Shown: positions 49,352-61,222 of the stretch, in pieces | How the letters are laid out: the number at the start of each line of letters is the position of its first letter | Numbering within the stretch: position 1 is the first letter of the stretch | The notes under the pieces: model-generated | Database searches by the model: none | Told to the model about the DNA's origin: nothing | Seen by the model: the letters and a program-made list of their open reading frames with translations, nothing else | Origin: Paramacrobiotus metropolitanus | Lineage: Eukaryota; Tardigrada; Eutardigrada; Parachela; Macrobiotidae | Reading direction: 5' to 3' | NCBI RefSeq assembly: GCF_019649055.1 | Contig: NW_026570222.1 | Span: forward strand, 1-64,000 | DNA: 64,000 bases | Made by a program: the position numbers and the translations under genes

Positions 49352-51145
49352 ATGGGCGCCTTTTTGGACAAACCAAAAACTGACAAGCACTATGAATCCG
49401 GAAGCGGGAACGGCGTTCGTTTTGCACTGTGTTCTATGCAAGGATGGCGAATTGACATGGAGGATGCCCATACCGCTTTGACGGCGCTGGGTCCGCCTTT
49501 TGATTCTTGGTCTTTTTTTGGTGTGTTTGATGGACATGCTGGAGGAAAAGTCAGCAAGTACTGCTCGGAGCACTTGGTGCGTTACGTAACGGACACCGAG
49601 GAATTCAATCAGCTTAAGGATGAGAATCTCTCTCCTGAGAAGAAGCGCGATTTCATTAAGCGCGGGCTAGTCCGTGGATTTCTAAACGTGCGTGAGCAAT
49701 ATGCTGTTGGTTTAAGGTGTCCAGAGAAGTTTATATAATTTGTTTATATAATTTGGTGCCTGCGTTCGTGTAGCTCGATGAGGTCATGCGAAAGCTCCCG
49801 GAAGTGTTGGCTGGAGAAGATCGTTCCGGATCCACAGCGATCTGTTGCTTGGTCACTCCTGACGTCATCTATTTGGCTAACTGCGGAGATAGTCGAGGCA
49901 TCATAGTGTCCAAGGAAACCGTAACCCTCGCGACATACGATCATAAACCTGTCAATCCTGTGGAGAAGGAGCGCATTCACAATGCCGGAGGTTCGGTAAT
50001 GATTCAGCGTGTCAATGGATCGCTGGCGGTATCGCGAGCCCTTGGCGATTTTGAATATAAACGCGTACCGGGTCTTGGACCCTTTGAACAGTTAATCAGT
50101 CCCGAACCGGAAATCTCGGATTGGGGTCGGGGTCCTCAGGATGAGTTTGTCCTCTTGGCCTGTGATGGGGTGTGGGACGTAATGAATAACGAGGAAGTTA
50201 GTCAGTTTGTGCGTTATCAGCTAACTGTTACGGATGATCTTGAAAAGATTTGTGAGGGTCTTGTGGACAACTGCTTAAATAAGGTATGTTAAATTTGTCG
50301 TTTACTGGCTTTGTTTGCGTTATTGATTGTTTAAGAGCTAGCTTCCTGTCATTATGGTATTCTTTTAATTTTAGGGATCTCGGGATAATATCAGCGTTAT
50401 TCTTATTGTGCTTCCTGGTGCTCCACGTCTCTCCGAAGAGGCCCGCCAGAATGAGGAATCAATTGAGCGATCTATTGAATCAGCTGTTAAAGGTAAGTCG
50501 GCTGTTTTTCATCGGATATCGAACTCAGTGCAATTGCATTCGTCTTTTTTGAATAGATATTCTGCAGAAGGACCAACAAACACCAGGTCAACATCCAGAG
50601 CTTGACGTGACTACCCTAACGCACATGGTCCATCAGGTCCTGGAAAAGAACGGCGTGACATTTCCTCCGGGGACATGTATTAGTGCCAAGTAAGTCCTCC
50701 CTATTTTAGTTGCAAGAAAGTGAAGAAGCCCAACAGTGAAATTATAGACATGTTTTTCAGGCGCAATGTAATCGAAAGAACGTGGAAAGAGTTGCGCCCC
50801 TCAGAAGAATTACGACAGGAGCCAGGACGAGCGGCCACTTCGACAATTATGAGTCTCTTCCGGGCAAAGCAGCAGACGGCTGTCAGTGAAGGCAGCCCGA
50901 CATCTCCCCATCCCCCTGAAAATACGCTACAAGGGACCGCGGCTGAGCAGACGGCCTCGACGGAAGATGATCCCCCTCTGGACTTGAACCCACCGATCGC
51001 GCAAGCACCTTCCGATCATCGTCCGGATAACAGCACTAACAGCCACACTCCGTTTTCTGATAATATGGCTGGTGACGGTGTCACACCAGCGGCTGCATTG
51101 CAGATGCCGCCTCATCCACCGCTGATTGATGCGGAAAAGATTTAA
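49352..51145 (+). CDS. PPM1B: Metal-dependent Ser/Thr phosphatase PP2C, PPM1A/B type
   Basis: Five exons: 49352-49687, 49774-50283, 50375-50492, 50557-50689, 50761-51145; 493 aa. It begins MGAFLDKP, identical to human PPM1A/B, so Gly2 myristoylation is likely. Catalytic residues visible: [10 protein letters not shown] with Arg33, Glu37 and Asp38; FDGHAG with Asp60, Gly61 and His62; [28 protein letters not shown] with Asp243; and GSRDN with Asp286. All are metal or phosphate ligands of the family. The first donor was taken at GTGCGTGAG because GFLN then joins LDEVMRK as in human GFLKIDEYMR. The helical PP2C C-terminal domain follows, with [12 protein letters not shown], then a Pro/Ser/Thr-rich, probably disordered tail about 100 residues longer than human, ending EKI as in PPM1B. 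Targets in this lineage (AMPK, TAK1, SMAD) are inferred from homologues only. Confidence 0.95.
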
Positions 51146-52384
51146 TTGTATTGTACCCTTCAAAAGGATAAAACCCTTGAAATATCCTGCAACATACTGT
51201 GCTTAATTCATAGAGCACGGTTAAACCCGTTGCTATAATTATATGGTATGTTGGGCAGTTTTATTTCTTTTGAGAATAGTTGTTTAAATTATTAATGTCG
51301 CATTTGCCCATGTAGTTTGTGTTTAGCGTTACGAATGCTTGTGCTAGGCTGTAGACTGTTCAGGAATGTGTGGTTTGTGGCGATTTGCAAAATGGGTTAT
51401 TGACTTATCTTCACTGTATTAATGATGTTGCTTTAAAATTGGAAAATGTTATTTGTGTTATGGTTATGGCAGCGGGGCAGGTGATGGATCCATTTTGGGT
51501 TGGTCTAACGTTTCTTAGGTTAGTTCATTACACGCTACAGAAAAACTCGTACCAGTTCTGATAAAGGCATCGTAAAGTTATGATGTTACTACTAAACGAT
51601 AATGAGGGCGAATCTGGGCGATGGTCACGGATTATTCGATTAAATTTTATAAAACCGATTCAATTGTTTTTTCTGTGTATTGGATCAATCTTGAAAAATT
51701 CCGTTATTCTAATTGGAATTGTTTTTTGCACTTGAGATCGGTTGAGTTTCCATTCCTGCAAAAGGAAGACATAAGCCACAACGGTCCTGGCCACGATAGT
51801 CTTTAATCTACTGACTTGAACTGGGCAGTGGCCGGTGACCATGACCAGTGTGTTATGTATTAAATAGAATGTTGTGGAGTGAGGATCGCACAACTTCGAT
51901 TTTTATCAGAAATAAGATTTTAAAATCATAAGTATAAAAAGTAAAACATCAACTTTAATAGCGTTTTACTACTCCGTAGTACGTACCGTACACGGTACAT
52001 ACTACATTATAGTCTACATAGCAAGTACCGCCTTTAACAGCACAAAACGAATACCCACCTTGCGAATACTCCACAACACAGACAACATAGCAAAATCGAT
52101 GCGACAATTCCACGTCGTCATTCGCAACTTCGATTGCGCTGCTCGCATTTGTAACTTTGTTGCATGTTGCTTGTAAGAAATGTTGTTTTTAACCTTAGGT
52201 TCTAAGTACTTACCATTAGAGGTTAATGTTGTTTAACGTTTGCTGCACCTGTCATTTATCGTGAAAAAATCCCACATATCCAGAAGCAGCAGTTGCAACT
52301 GCGCTGGTTTTCATCGTTTTTGCTGAATTAAATCCTCTGATTAAGTTTACAGGTTGTTGACCAAACGAGCAACAGTACAACACA
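51146..52384. other. PP2C 3' UTR and ALG5 upstream spacer
   Basis: About 1.2 kb between two genes in the same orientation. Open frames are short and lack similarity. A GTACCGTACACGGTAC palindrome occurs around 51983-51998. Nothing else supported. Confidence 0.55.
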
Positions 52385-54238
52385 ATGGTGTCCTCGCTGT
52401 ATCCACATTCTTTCTTGGAACTTGTTGCATGGACGATTTTTCTGGGCATCATGGCGTTTGCAGTAAGATTGAGTGGTTGCAAAAAATGCTGTCCCTAGGG
52501 AAAACAAAGCACAACTTATGTTCATCCTGCAAGTTGACACTTGACACTGAGTTGACAGCAGTGCCGTGCCGGAGTTTAGTAGTGCAATGGCAGTCAGGGA
52601 AAATTGGTTCTGTCCTTTGCAGGGACTTCTGTTTTATTTCAAAAAACGGACACCGTCCGCTAAAGCCTACACTGAGCGATATCAGTCTGAGTGCTTCTAC
52701 TTCGACCCGACAACGAAGCGAAACTTGGAATTCCCTTCTTTGCTGGATCCGCCATCGGTGCAGTTGACGGTCGTGATACCAGCGTATAAAGAAACCAGCC
52801 GATGCAAGTCGAAGCAGCGCACAGCTGGATAGATCCGTGCAGTGTGAATTTGTCACTGCAGTGATGCGATTCACAAGCTACAACTGCATTTGAATTGTAG
52901 TACCCAGTATGCTGGATGAATGTTTGGAATTCCTGGAACACCGCAGGACGGACGCGCAGTTTACCTATGAAATTATTGTGGTAGATGACGGCAGCGGCGA
53001 TGAAACGTCCAAGGTGAGCAAAGCGATACGATTGCAAGTTTTTCTTGTATAGCCGTGCCTAAGCGTTTGGACATAATTGCACAAAGCGAAAGGAAACCAT
53101 AATTTAGCCACGTCCATATTAAACGTCGTTGTAATCTTATCATGCTAATACGGCTATAACAAGCTGTTTTCAATTTTTGTCTATACTAATCAGTAATCAA
53201 AATTGTTCGGTTTTAGGTGGCTCTGGAGTACGCGGAAAAATTTTCTACGGACAAAGTGCGCGTGCTCACATTGGAAAAAAATCGCGGAAAAGGTGGCGCC
53301 ATTAAACTGGTACTTTTAAAAAGCTTTGTTAACGATGTTGGGTTCTGAGTTATCATCAGTTAAATGGTAATAATAATTTTGCGGCTTGTGAGTTCGGTGA
53401 ATTTAAATTTGGAATTGCTGCAAGTTGTGATGATTGTGCAGGGAGTTTTATCGGCACGTGGACGGCACATTTTGATGGCGGATGCCGATGGCGCTACGAA
53501 ATTCTCCGATCTCGACCATTTGAAGAAATCTATGAAAGCCCATTCTGGAGACGTGATAGCGATAGGATCTAGGGCGCATTTGGAGCAGCGAGCTGTCGCG
53601 GAAGTAAACTCTATTAGGAAATTTTGCGTGATAGCCGTTTTACTGTTATGGAAACAGGCTTCGGTTAACAGAAATTTAAAATAACGTGTTTGTCCCTCAG
53701 AGATCATTTTTCCGGAATCTTCTTATGTGGGGATTTAAGGCATTTGTGTACGTTGCGGGAGTGAAGGGATTAAAAGATACCCAGTGCGGATTCAAATTAT
53801 TCACACGCGGTGCGGCTTCGAAATGCTTTCAGAATCTTCATGTTGACCGATGGTGAGCAGAATACCGTACTTCTTTCTTCGGATTCTTCCTCAACTTAAA
53901 AAGCTGTAACACCGAAACATGTTTAAGAAGCTTAATATGATTGTATGTTTCGATGTTTAAGGGCTTTCGATGTCGAACTGCTATACATTGCTGAAAGATT
54001 TGGCATAAAAGTAAACGAAGTTGCTGTCAACTGGAGGGAAATGGAAGGTTTGTTATTTGTTGTTCAAGTACTTGTAGTTTCCCCTCGAACTTTACCGGAT
54101 AATTTTAATTATTGCGTCGTATGTACAGGCTCGAAACTCATTCCGGTGTTTAGCTGGCTGCAGATGGCTTCCGACATCGCACGCATGCGTTTATGTTACA
54201 TATTTGGAATCTGGGAAATTGATTTTTCGGTGGAATAA
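52385..54238 (+). CDS. ALG5: Dolichyl-phosphate beta-glucosyltransferase ALG5
   Basis: Eight exons: 52385-52462, 52623-52807, 52908-53013, 53217-53309, 53442-53603, 53701-53852, 53962-54047, 54129-54238; 323 aa, against 324 in human. It makes Dol-P-Glc at the ER membrane, the glucose donor for completing the lipid-linked oligosaccharide of N-glycosylation. Exon 1 encodes one N-terminal membrane helix ([17 protein letters not shown]). The GT2-type catalytic domain shows [39 protein letters not shown], the DxD motif in [10 protein letters not shown] (Asp168, Asp170), [10 protein letters not shown], and [14 protein letters not shown], the block where family members position the acceptor. [13 protein letters not shown] and NWREMEGSKL close it. 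The donor at the end of exon 2 (AA then GTCGAAG) and the acceptor TACCCAG are the least certain junction; the alternative acceptor two to six bases upstream breaks frame. Confidence 0.95.
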
Positions 54239-55044
54239 TTGCTCGTTTCGTGTCTTGAAATTTTATTAAGAGAGTCATTCCTGGTGTCGATCACTTTGAA
54301 GAACAGAACTCAACTTTGATATTTTCTGTATAATTTTTATTCTTTGTATGAGTTGAATCTTAGTTGTTAAAGCTTTCGGGATTAATCATAGGTTTGGATG
54401 CCTACTAAAGAAACATTGTAAATGACGAAGTAAAACGCTTTAAGAATATAGGTACTGTACAGTCAGTACAGAGTACAATACATTGAAAAGGCGGAAGTAA
54501 GAGCAGTTCAGAAATAGTGCACGTCTACGGACTGAAAAAGTTCAAATTTATAGCTTTCTTTATGTAATAAAATATGCAGGAAAATAAAAAAAGTCCTTTA
54601 TGTAATTAACTAAACAAATATCATTGAAAAAGGATATTTTTTATAAATTTTTAACGAACAATCAATGATAACAATAATTAATGATTATTAAACTTTCCTG
54701 TCAGCTGTCGCAAACCTGTGAGGGCTGTGTTGCACCACGGGCTTGTCTCAAGGCCTGCGGCTTCACCAGCGAATGATCAGTATTTTCTTCTCGACTATGG
54801 CTATGCCATAGCCTCCGCGAAGCGTCACTAGTACTTCTCGATTTTATTATTTTTAAATTGTCAGGAGATAGGTACACTGTACTTTTTATTCCCGAATCCA
54901 CCTCAAGAATTTACCCCAGTCCTAGTTATAATCTGTTGTAAAGAAGCAAATTGTAAATACGCGCCTATGATCATGTGATAATTGTGGCTTTCGTTAGCTC
55001 TTGGATCGATGTGAGCGCCGGAAGGCGAGCTTTGAATATTATCA
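54239..55044. other. ALG5 3' UTR and STIM upstream spacer
   Basis: About 0.8 kb. An AATAAA at 54566-54571 lies 328 nt after the ALG5 stop and is the best polyadenylation candidate. A 66-codon minus-strand frame at 54901-54701 has no resemblance to known families and no visible splice partners. Confidence 0.55.
54566..54571 (+). promoter_or_regulatory. Candidate polyadenylation signal of ALG5
   Basis: AATAAA in a T-rich, non-coding stretch downstream of the ALG5 stop codon; a second AATAAA-like word follows about 25 nt later. Confidence 0.45.
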
Positions 55045-58000
55045 ATGGCCGCCACGTCATGTTTTAGGAAGATATTTTATCCGGTTCTACTATTCCTGAT
55101 GCTTTATATTGTTTCGGGTAAAATGTTGGCTCTGTAATTCACTTCACCGCGAGTTTTGAATCGATGAGGAAGAATCAGTTTTTTTCAACAGGATCTGATG
55201 CAAAACCTAACGACGGCGCTAATGGAACTCCTGCGCCAGACACAGAGAAGCGAAGCGAATACGAGTCCATTGCTTATCTGCACCAGTTGCTTGACGAAGA
55301 TCTCAGCGGCTATATTGATGTTAAAGAATCAGATGAGGTACGCGGGTCCAAGTCTCCATATACATGTACAGAAAATCGTCTTGGTTGCTGGTTGCAACTT
55401 GCAAGATGCTTTGTCACTAAAATCAGGGATCTGGACGGCAGTAACAGGGTCATATAGATACTTGTACGTCCCTGGCAGTACTTACTGAACTGATAATTTA
55501 TAACTTACCATTAGTAACCATGAATAAAGATTGATTGCTAACGATACGGTGCATTGATAACTTGTTGCTTACCTGTTATGAGATGTCAAGCGATTTCACA
55601 TCGGTGGTCGGTGAACATCCGACTCAACATTAATACGCAATCCTTTAATAAAACTTAATGTACATTTGTGTGTTTAAACAGTTCCTGAACGATGAGCTGA
55701 ATATCAAAGGGAAAACTAGCGATCGCGTATCCGCCTTACATAAAGATGATCCTCAGATTACTGTTGATGAGTTGTGGAAGTCATGGAGTATGTCGGAAGT
55801 GCACAACTGGACTGTTGACGAAGTCGTTTTGTGGCTAGTAAACCACGTAGAACTGCCACAGTATTCAGATCATTTTCGTCGTCAAAATGTCAATGGCACT
55901 TTGCTCCCTCGGTACGATCTTGAGATGCTACTAGGGTAGTAGTTGTTGCTGTATGCAGTGATACAGTATTCGTGTACGTATCTGTACCTATCAGAAATTG
56001 CTACTACTTACTAGCAATCACTCGTTTTGTTTAATTCACATCAATCACATGTATGATGTATTTAATGATTTATACAAAATTTTATTAGCTTTTGTTGTTA
56101 AAATCTACAGTAAACTGTTATTTCGCTCGAATTCGTTCGTGAAATACGTCGGTTGTTTGCCTTACTTTTTCATTTCGAGTTTAAAGTGAATTTTACGTGA
56201 CTGCTGGTATATGATGGCATATTCTAACTTTGGCGGTGCCGGGCCCATTTCCTTTCCGTTTTCGGTTTAGAGTGTAGACGGAAGGCCGAAGTAGTATTAT
56301 GCAAATAAAAGATAACGTGTACACGCTTTAGCGTATCATAATGTTTAATATAGTCTTATCGGAGTGCCTACAGTAACTGTTCTAAGTTTTATTTACTTTC
56401 GGTGCCTTTAAAAGTGCCGTAAATTGCGGAATACGGTCGACATTTACATTAGCTTATCAGCTAATGGCTTTGTTTGGGAATTCAGACTTGCTTCTAACCA
56501 GCCGGAATATTTGACGTCTACCCTGGGTGTTCGTGATCCAATCCACAAACGAAAAGTATCTCTTAAAGCAACAGATGCCGTTCTTTTTGGATCTCCCAGA
56601 GGTATGAATGATTTTGCAAACCCAGCTCATTAATTTTTTACAGAGGTGTGTATTTCTGTCTTTTTAGCCCGGGATCCTTTAAGTGCATACAAAGAATGGA
56701 TATTTTTTTCGTCCCTAATAATCGCATCTTGCGGGATATGGGTTGCTTATTCCCAGCGGAAAAAGTACGAAGCTCAGATGCGTCACATGGCTGCTGATCT
56801 GGAGCGCATTAAGGCCTTAGAGAAAGACCTTGCGGAAATGCAAAGGTGAGTTTGGGGGGAAATGTTATCTAACAAACCGGTTTACGATTCTTGCATCGAA
56901 TTGTTTACAAGGGCTTAATGCAGGTTCCTGTCACTTATCCTGGCACGCTTCATAAATAATTTCTTTTTAAGACAGTAATTTCTCTATAGGGGGTTAGTAT
57001 GTACTCTATAGCGAAATGCGCTCATTAAAGTAATAACTGCGCCTTTTTCATTTTGCGCGCTAGTTTGATCATGCCATTAGTTCTCATGAATCTGTATAAT
57101 CAACGCATTTTGAAAGAAACTTGTTAAAAATCCTTATAGCACTAACGCATATTACAAAGATGATAACTAACGTACTGGAATTCATTTCGTTGTTATAGTT
57201 AACTGCTCAGTTGTGTCATGTCATAAATCAAATTACGGTAAGTTAAAATTTATTAAGTCTTAACACATGAACTCAGTCTAGCCAGTTTAACAGGTTTATC
57301 AGCTTTTATTGGGGGTGTGTTTTAGCACCGAAGGCTCGGCTTTGGGATCCAACGAAGACGATGCCTTATCCCTTGCCCCGGCTGAACGGGAACGACTACA
57401 TGAACTAGAACAGGAAAACACCCTTTTGCGAGAAGCTTTGGAAAGAGCGGAGCATCGTGTTCAAGCTACGCAGTGGTATGCGCCGGTAGATCTGGAGCTT
57501 GTCCTGCAGAAAACTTATTCGGTTGAGCTACAGTATTTCAAAGGAAAACGAGCTGCTGCCGAACGACAACTTTTGGCTGCGAAAGAAGAGGTGTGATAAG
57601 TCTAAAACTCCGTGCTGTGTATTGTTGAATTAATCGACGAATTTATTACAGTGCGAGAAGCTCCACAAGAAGCAGCAGAGCGTCTTGGGAGCGTTCCGAG
57701 TCACGCATGGGTCACAGTTGAATAATGTGGATGACCAGTTGGTCGCAGCAAAGTACGTGGTTTTGTTAAGTTAAAATGATACACTGATGGTGCCTCATTT
57801 TATGGAGTGTTTCTGCAGAACTGCCTTGGGTGATCTGGCTTCCGATATTCAAGATCGCCAGTCACGTTGGGGTCGCATTGAAGCGCTCACTGGTTTCCAC
57901 ATTGTATCTACCGGTGCAGATGCCCATAAGCGTGAACGCGAAAAGAGCTTTGCGAGGCGCGATTCGTTTGACGCAGAAGACCGCAATACCTTTGCACGTG

Positions 58001-58485
58001 GGTCAGTCCGCAGTGAACGGAGTGGAAGTCCGGTGATGTCACGAGCATTTCAGCGTCATCCTGTTGCACATAACAGTCGGCAGCTTTCTGATGAGCACAA
58101 TTCAGACGATGCATCCGTTTACTCCCAAGATGTTGGTTCAGTTTATGCTGAGAGTGTCCGGAAAACGCACATTGGTCCCGTTGCTCCTGTGTACGGTATT
58201 AAAGAGTTTAGTCGCGGGAACGATGTGGGAGCCGATACTTACAGCGAAGCATCTGTCGCCTCCAAAGCTCGAGTGCCGCGTCTCAATGAAGAAATGAGGC
58301 AGGGATCGCTTCGTAAACTTCCAGATGTTAGTAGCGATGTTTTGTTTTCCGCCTCTTGGGAGAACGATAATGGGCGAGCAACAGAAAGCGATCAGGAAAC
58401 CAGAGCTCCTAAACGTTCGACCGCCATCAAGAAGGTTTTCTCCAATTTGTCCCTCTCTGTGCATCACAAGAAGATTGATCATTAA
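55045..58485 (+). CDS. STIM1: Stromal interaction molecule (STIM), ER calcium sensor
   Basis: Eight exons: 55045-55117, 55192-55337, 55682-55911, 56486-56601, 56668-56845, 57326-57590, 57652-57752, 57819-58485; 591 aa. STIM senses ER luminal Ca2+ and gates Orai channels at ER-plasma membrane contacts. Seen in order: signal peptide (residues 1-24); a canonical EF-hand loop DEDLSGYIDVKE at 59-70 with all usual ligands; a hidden EF-hand-like stretch (KDDPQITVDELWKSW); the SAM domain (VHNWTVDEVVLWLVNHVELPQYSDHF); a single membrane helix at about 199-216; coiled coil 1 (MRHMAADLERIKALEKDL); CAD/SOAR with TQWYAPVDLELVLQ, ELQYFKGKRAAAERQLLAAKEE and LGAFRVTHGSQLNNVDDQL; then a Ser-rich tail and a basic C-terminus (KKVFSNLSLSVHHKKID) fitting phosphoinositide binding. 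The luminal cysteine pair of vertebrate STIM1 is absent. STIM1/STIM2 cannot be separated; invertebrates usually have one. Confidence 0.97.
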
Positions 58486-59234
58486 GCCGGCTGCTCCTTG
58501 GATGTGCTTTTCCTCACTCAGCGCAGCAATGCAAGAATCTTTTATGTATTTGTTTCCGTTTCGAATAATTAAGTTTCCCCGGTGTTCTGTGATGGCGTAC
58601 TTGTAGTCACTAGAGGTAGCTTCTCCAGCTCATTCGGTTTTTCGTATTGCATTTTGCTTACCCTTCTGGGCTTCCCAAATTTCCGTGATTTCAAAATATG
58701 TGCCTTCTCAGAAATATGAGGCCTTTTTAGAGTTTTTTCGCTGTATTTATTTACACCTCCGTTTTCTTTATTCTTTGGGTGTCACGAAGGCTAACTGATG
58801 GATGTCTGCTATTGCTTTCTGAAAGATATGGTGTTAAAACTTTGTTTTAACTTGCTTGGATAGTATTGGGGTATAAAGTTTTCAGATGAGTGCATTTTAG
58901 CTACCGAAGTTGCCGAACAAGAAACAAAACTTCAAGCACTGAAAATAACCAACACACTGGTTACTTTTTAGTTTCTTTGCATTAGTAAAAATTCCAGTCA
59001 AAACGTTTATAGGCTTTTAATCCCAAACAGTTGCCTGAAAAAAACAAAGTCAGGAAAATCCAGAAAGATGTTCGAAGTTACTTTACAAATGAATAATGAT
59101 TTTTTACAACGATCTCTATGTCATGTAACTTGAGACTAACCTCCCCTCATAAAAGCGGTGGCAGACAGGATGAAAAGCAAGTTACTGTACCCACCTAAAG
59201 TAACGGAAAGATTAACGGAGGGAAATACAAAAAA
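58486..59234. other. Converging 3' region of STIM and the RRM/LOTUS gene
   Basis: About 0.75 kb between two stop codons facing each other. It is T-rich near STIM and A-rich near the other gene, as expected of 3' UTRs. No coding or RNA feature was recognised. Confidence 0.6.
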
Positions 59235-61222
59235 CTAATTTACAAAATTTCCCTTAAAAAGAGATGTGATGATGAGAAAGTTCCTGTTACGCGACTCCAC
59301 AAGACCTCGTCGATTATAATAATGGCAAAATCGATCTCGCCAAACGTTTCCTGTTCGATTACAATTCCCAATATCGTTTTCGCTGCTCTTTTCTTGAATG
59401 ACGACATTCTCTTTATCGATGTCCGAAGCCTCTGTCAGCTCCAAGTCAATGGAATCTTTAGAGACTAAATGTTCTTCTGACCATTTTGAAACCGGTTCGA
59501 GTGGTTCACACTGATCGCTAAAATATCCGCCGTTTTCTAAGGATAATCCTGACAGCAGTTCGAAGTTGGAGCATGGTTGGCTTTGAATCAGATTATTTTC
59601 AGTATCCCCAGGATGGTCAGCACGGGGTCGTCGCAAGCTTTGCCATCCATACCGTCGCCTTCCAACTGATCAGAGAAGACCGAGCTACAACATTTATTAT
59701 CTATCATGAAATCCTTGTTTCAGCATTTTACTGATAATATTTAATGTCCGGTTTTTTGTTCCTGTTTACTGCATACATACATCGGTCATTAGAATCACTA
59801 CTATGTATGTGCATACCTGATGGCGGAATACGCTAACGAGACATCCAGTGAAAATTTCTCTTTATCTTCGAGCGAGGTTAAATCGTTTTCTGAACCATTA
59901 ACGCAAAAGCTGCGAGAAATGTCCGTGTATTTTTCACTCTCTTCCGAAGCAATATCGTTCTCATTTTGGACATCTGGATCATGCTGGACATTAGCAAAAA
60001 AATCATCCCTTGCGTCCTCATCACCATAGCCCCAATCAATCAAATTTTCCGCGAGGGGGCTGGCAGATCGTGTATCAGTCGGCACATTGCACGACAAAGG
60101 TTCGAGCAGCGCGTTCATCTTTTTCCGGAATTCACTGATTACTTCCAAATCCTTCGGTGATGAGTGTGGCCCGTGGGGAATCGTAATCTGTTCCGCTGTC
60201 CCGGTCGCCGTTTCGGCAGTATCTGTTTGGCATTTCCGCACCGGCGATGTATTGTTTTTCATCGGACTACCATTTGCACTATTCGAACATTTTTGCCCAA
60301 CCGTGCCACTGGAAACACAATGCCCATTCTGCTGCAGTCGCTGCTGGACAGATCGCGACATTATTCCGTTGTCAGAATTAAACGGATCCGGCTTGGCATG
60401 CTGCTGGGCAGCCCGAATGCGCTCCACATTCTGCACGGCCAATTCGGATGGAGACGGACCAGGTAGCAGCACAATGCCGAAGGAGGTTTTCTTGAAAACG
60501 AGATCATTGGGATGGGCTTGCACGAAGTCGGTCAGAGTCCCGTAGCCAGCCTTCTCCAGGGCTTCATTGAGCATTAAGGGATCGTAATCGTTAAAAAACT
60601 GCTGCTCGGCTTCCAGGCTTGTCAGAGAACCGTGTAACAACACTCCGTTGACCAGCGCGTTGTAAATTTTAGCGCGGTAGTTGTCCATTTCTGAGTAGGC
60701 CCGAAGGAATTGAACTGGCTTAGCCGGAGCGGCTGCTGGCTGCACCCGTCCATTCACCAGTTGTCCATATGGTAATCCAGGCACACCAGCGCATAGAGGC
60801 ACAATCCCCGCTGCTGCAACATTTCCCGAAAAAGGGTGGAGCATGGTATGCAGTGGCTGCACATAATAAGGCAAGGACAGTGTAGGTCGCGTGGATTGAT
60901 TGATGTGGGACAATGGAGTTTTTAGAATCTGCCGAACTTTTAAATGCCGCCCATGCAAGTACAATGGCCGGAATGCGAACACGGCGAGCACTTTTTGGAC
61001 GTCGGCGGGACACGCAAACGTAACAAGCGCATAACGCTGTGAAATTGTGAAGGCTACAGGTGGAGCGCGAAATATTTTGACTTCGAGAACCGGAGCAATA
61101 GGGTTGAACTCTTTGAACAGGTCGGCTGGTTCGGTTTTCTCCGCCAATCCGTCGACCTGAAGACTACTGCAGCCGTATCCATAAGGCTGGAGGGATGGAT
61201 TGATGAGAATTTGACCGTTCAT
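59235..61222 (-). CDS. RNA-binding protein with RRM and LOTUS-like domain (MARF1-like pieces)
   Basis: The main exon 61222-59817 (468 codons plus) starts MNGQILINPSLQPYGYG; an upstream GTG frame exists but the ATG is preferred. Residues about 20-100 form an RRM (SSLQVDGLAEKT for RNP2; YALVTFACPADVQKVL for RNP1, with Ala and Thr in place of the usual aromatics). Residues about 200-260 resemble a LOTUS/OST-HTH domain (NEALEKAGYGTLTDFVQAHPNDLVF). Then comes a long Ser/Asp/Glu-rich disordered tail. The 3' end is ambiguous. A second exon starts at 59684 and either stops at 59588 or donates at 59653 to an acceptor at 59548, reading to 59235 with similar acidic composition; I prefer the latter. MARF1/limkain-b1 combines RRMs and LOTUS repeats with a NYN nuclease, but no nuclease is seen here. 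LOTUS proteins bind RNA G-quadruplexes or Vasa-type helicases; function here is inference. Confidence 0.75.

Noticed and set aside
49688-49738. Continuation of PP2C exon 1 to a stop at 49738
   Set aside because: GTGCGTGAG at 49688 is a strong donor, and joining there gives GFLN-LDEVMRK as in the family; the read-through sequence does not match PP2C.
60087-60545. 152-codon plus-strand frame
   Set aside because: Antisense to the single large exon of the RRM/LOTUS gene; composition reflects its codons and there are no family motifs.
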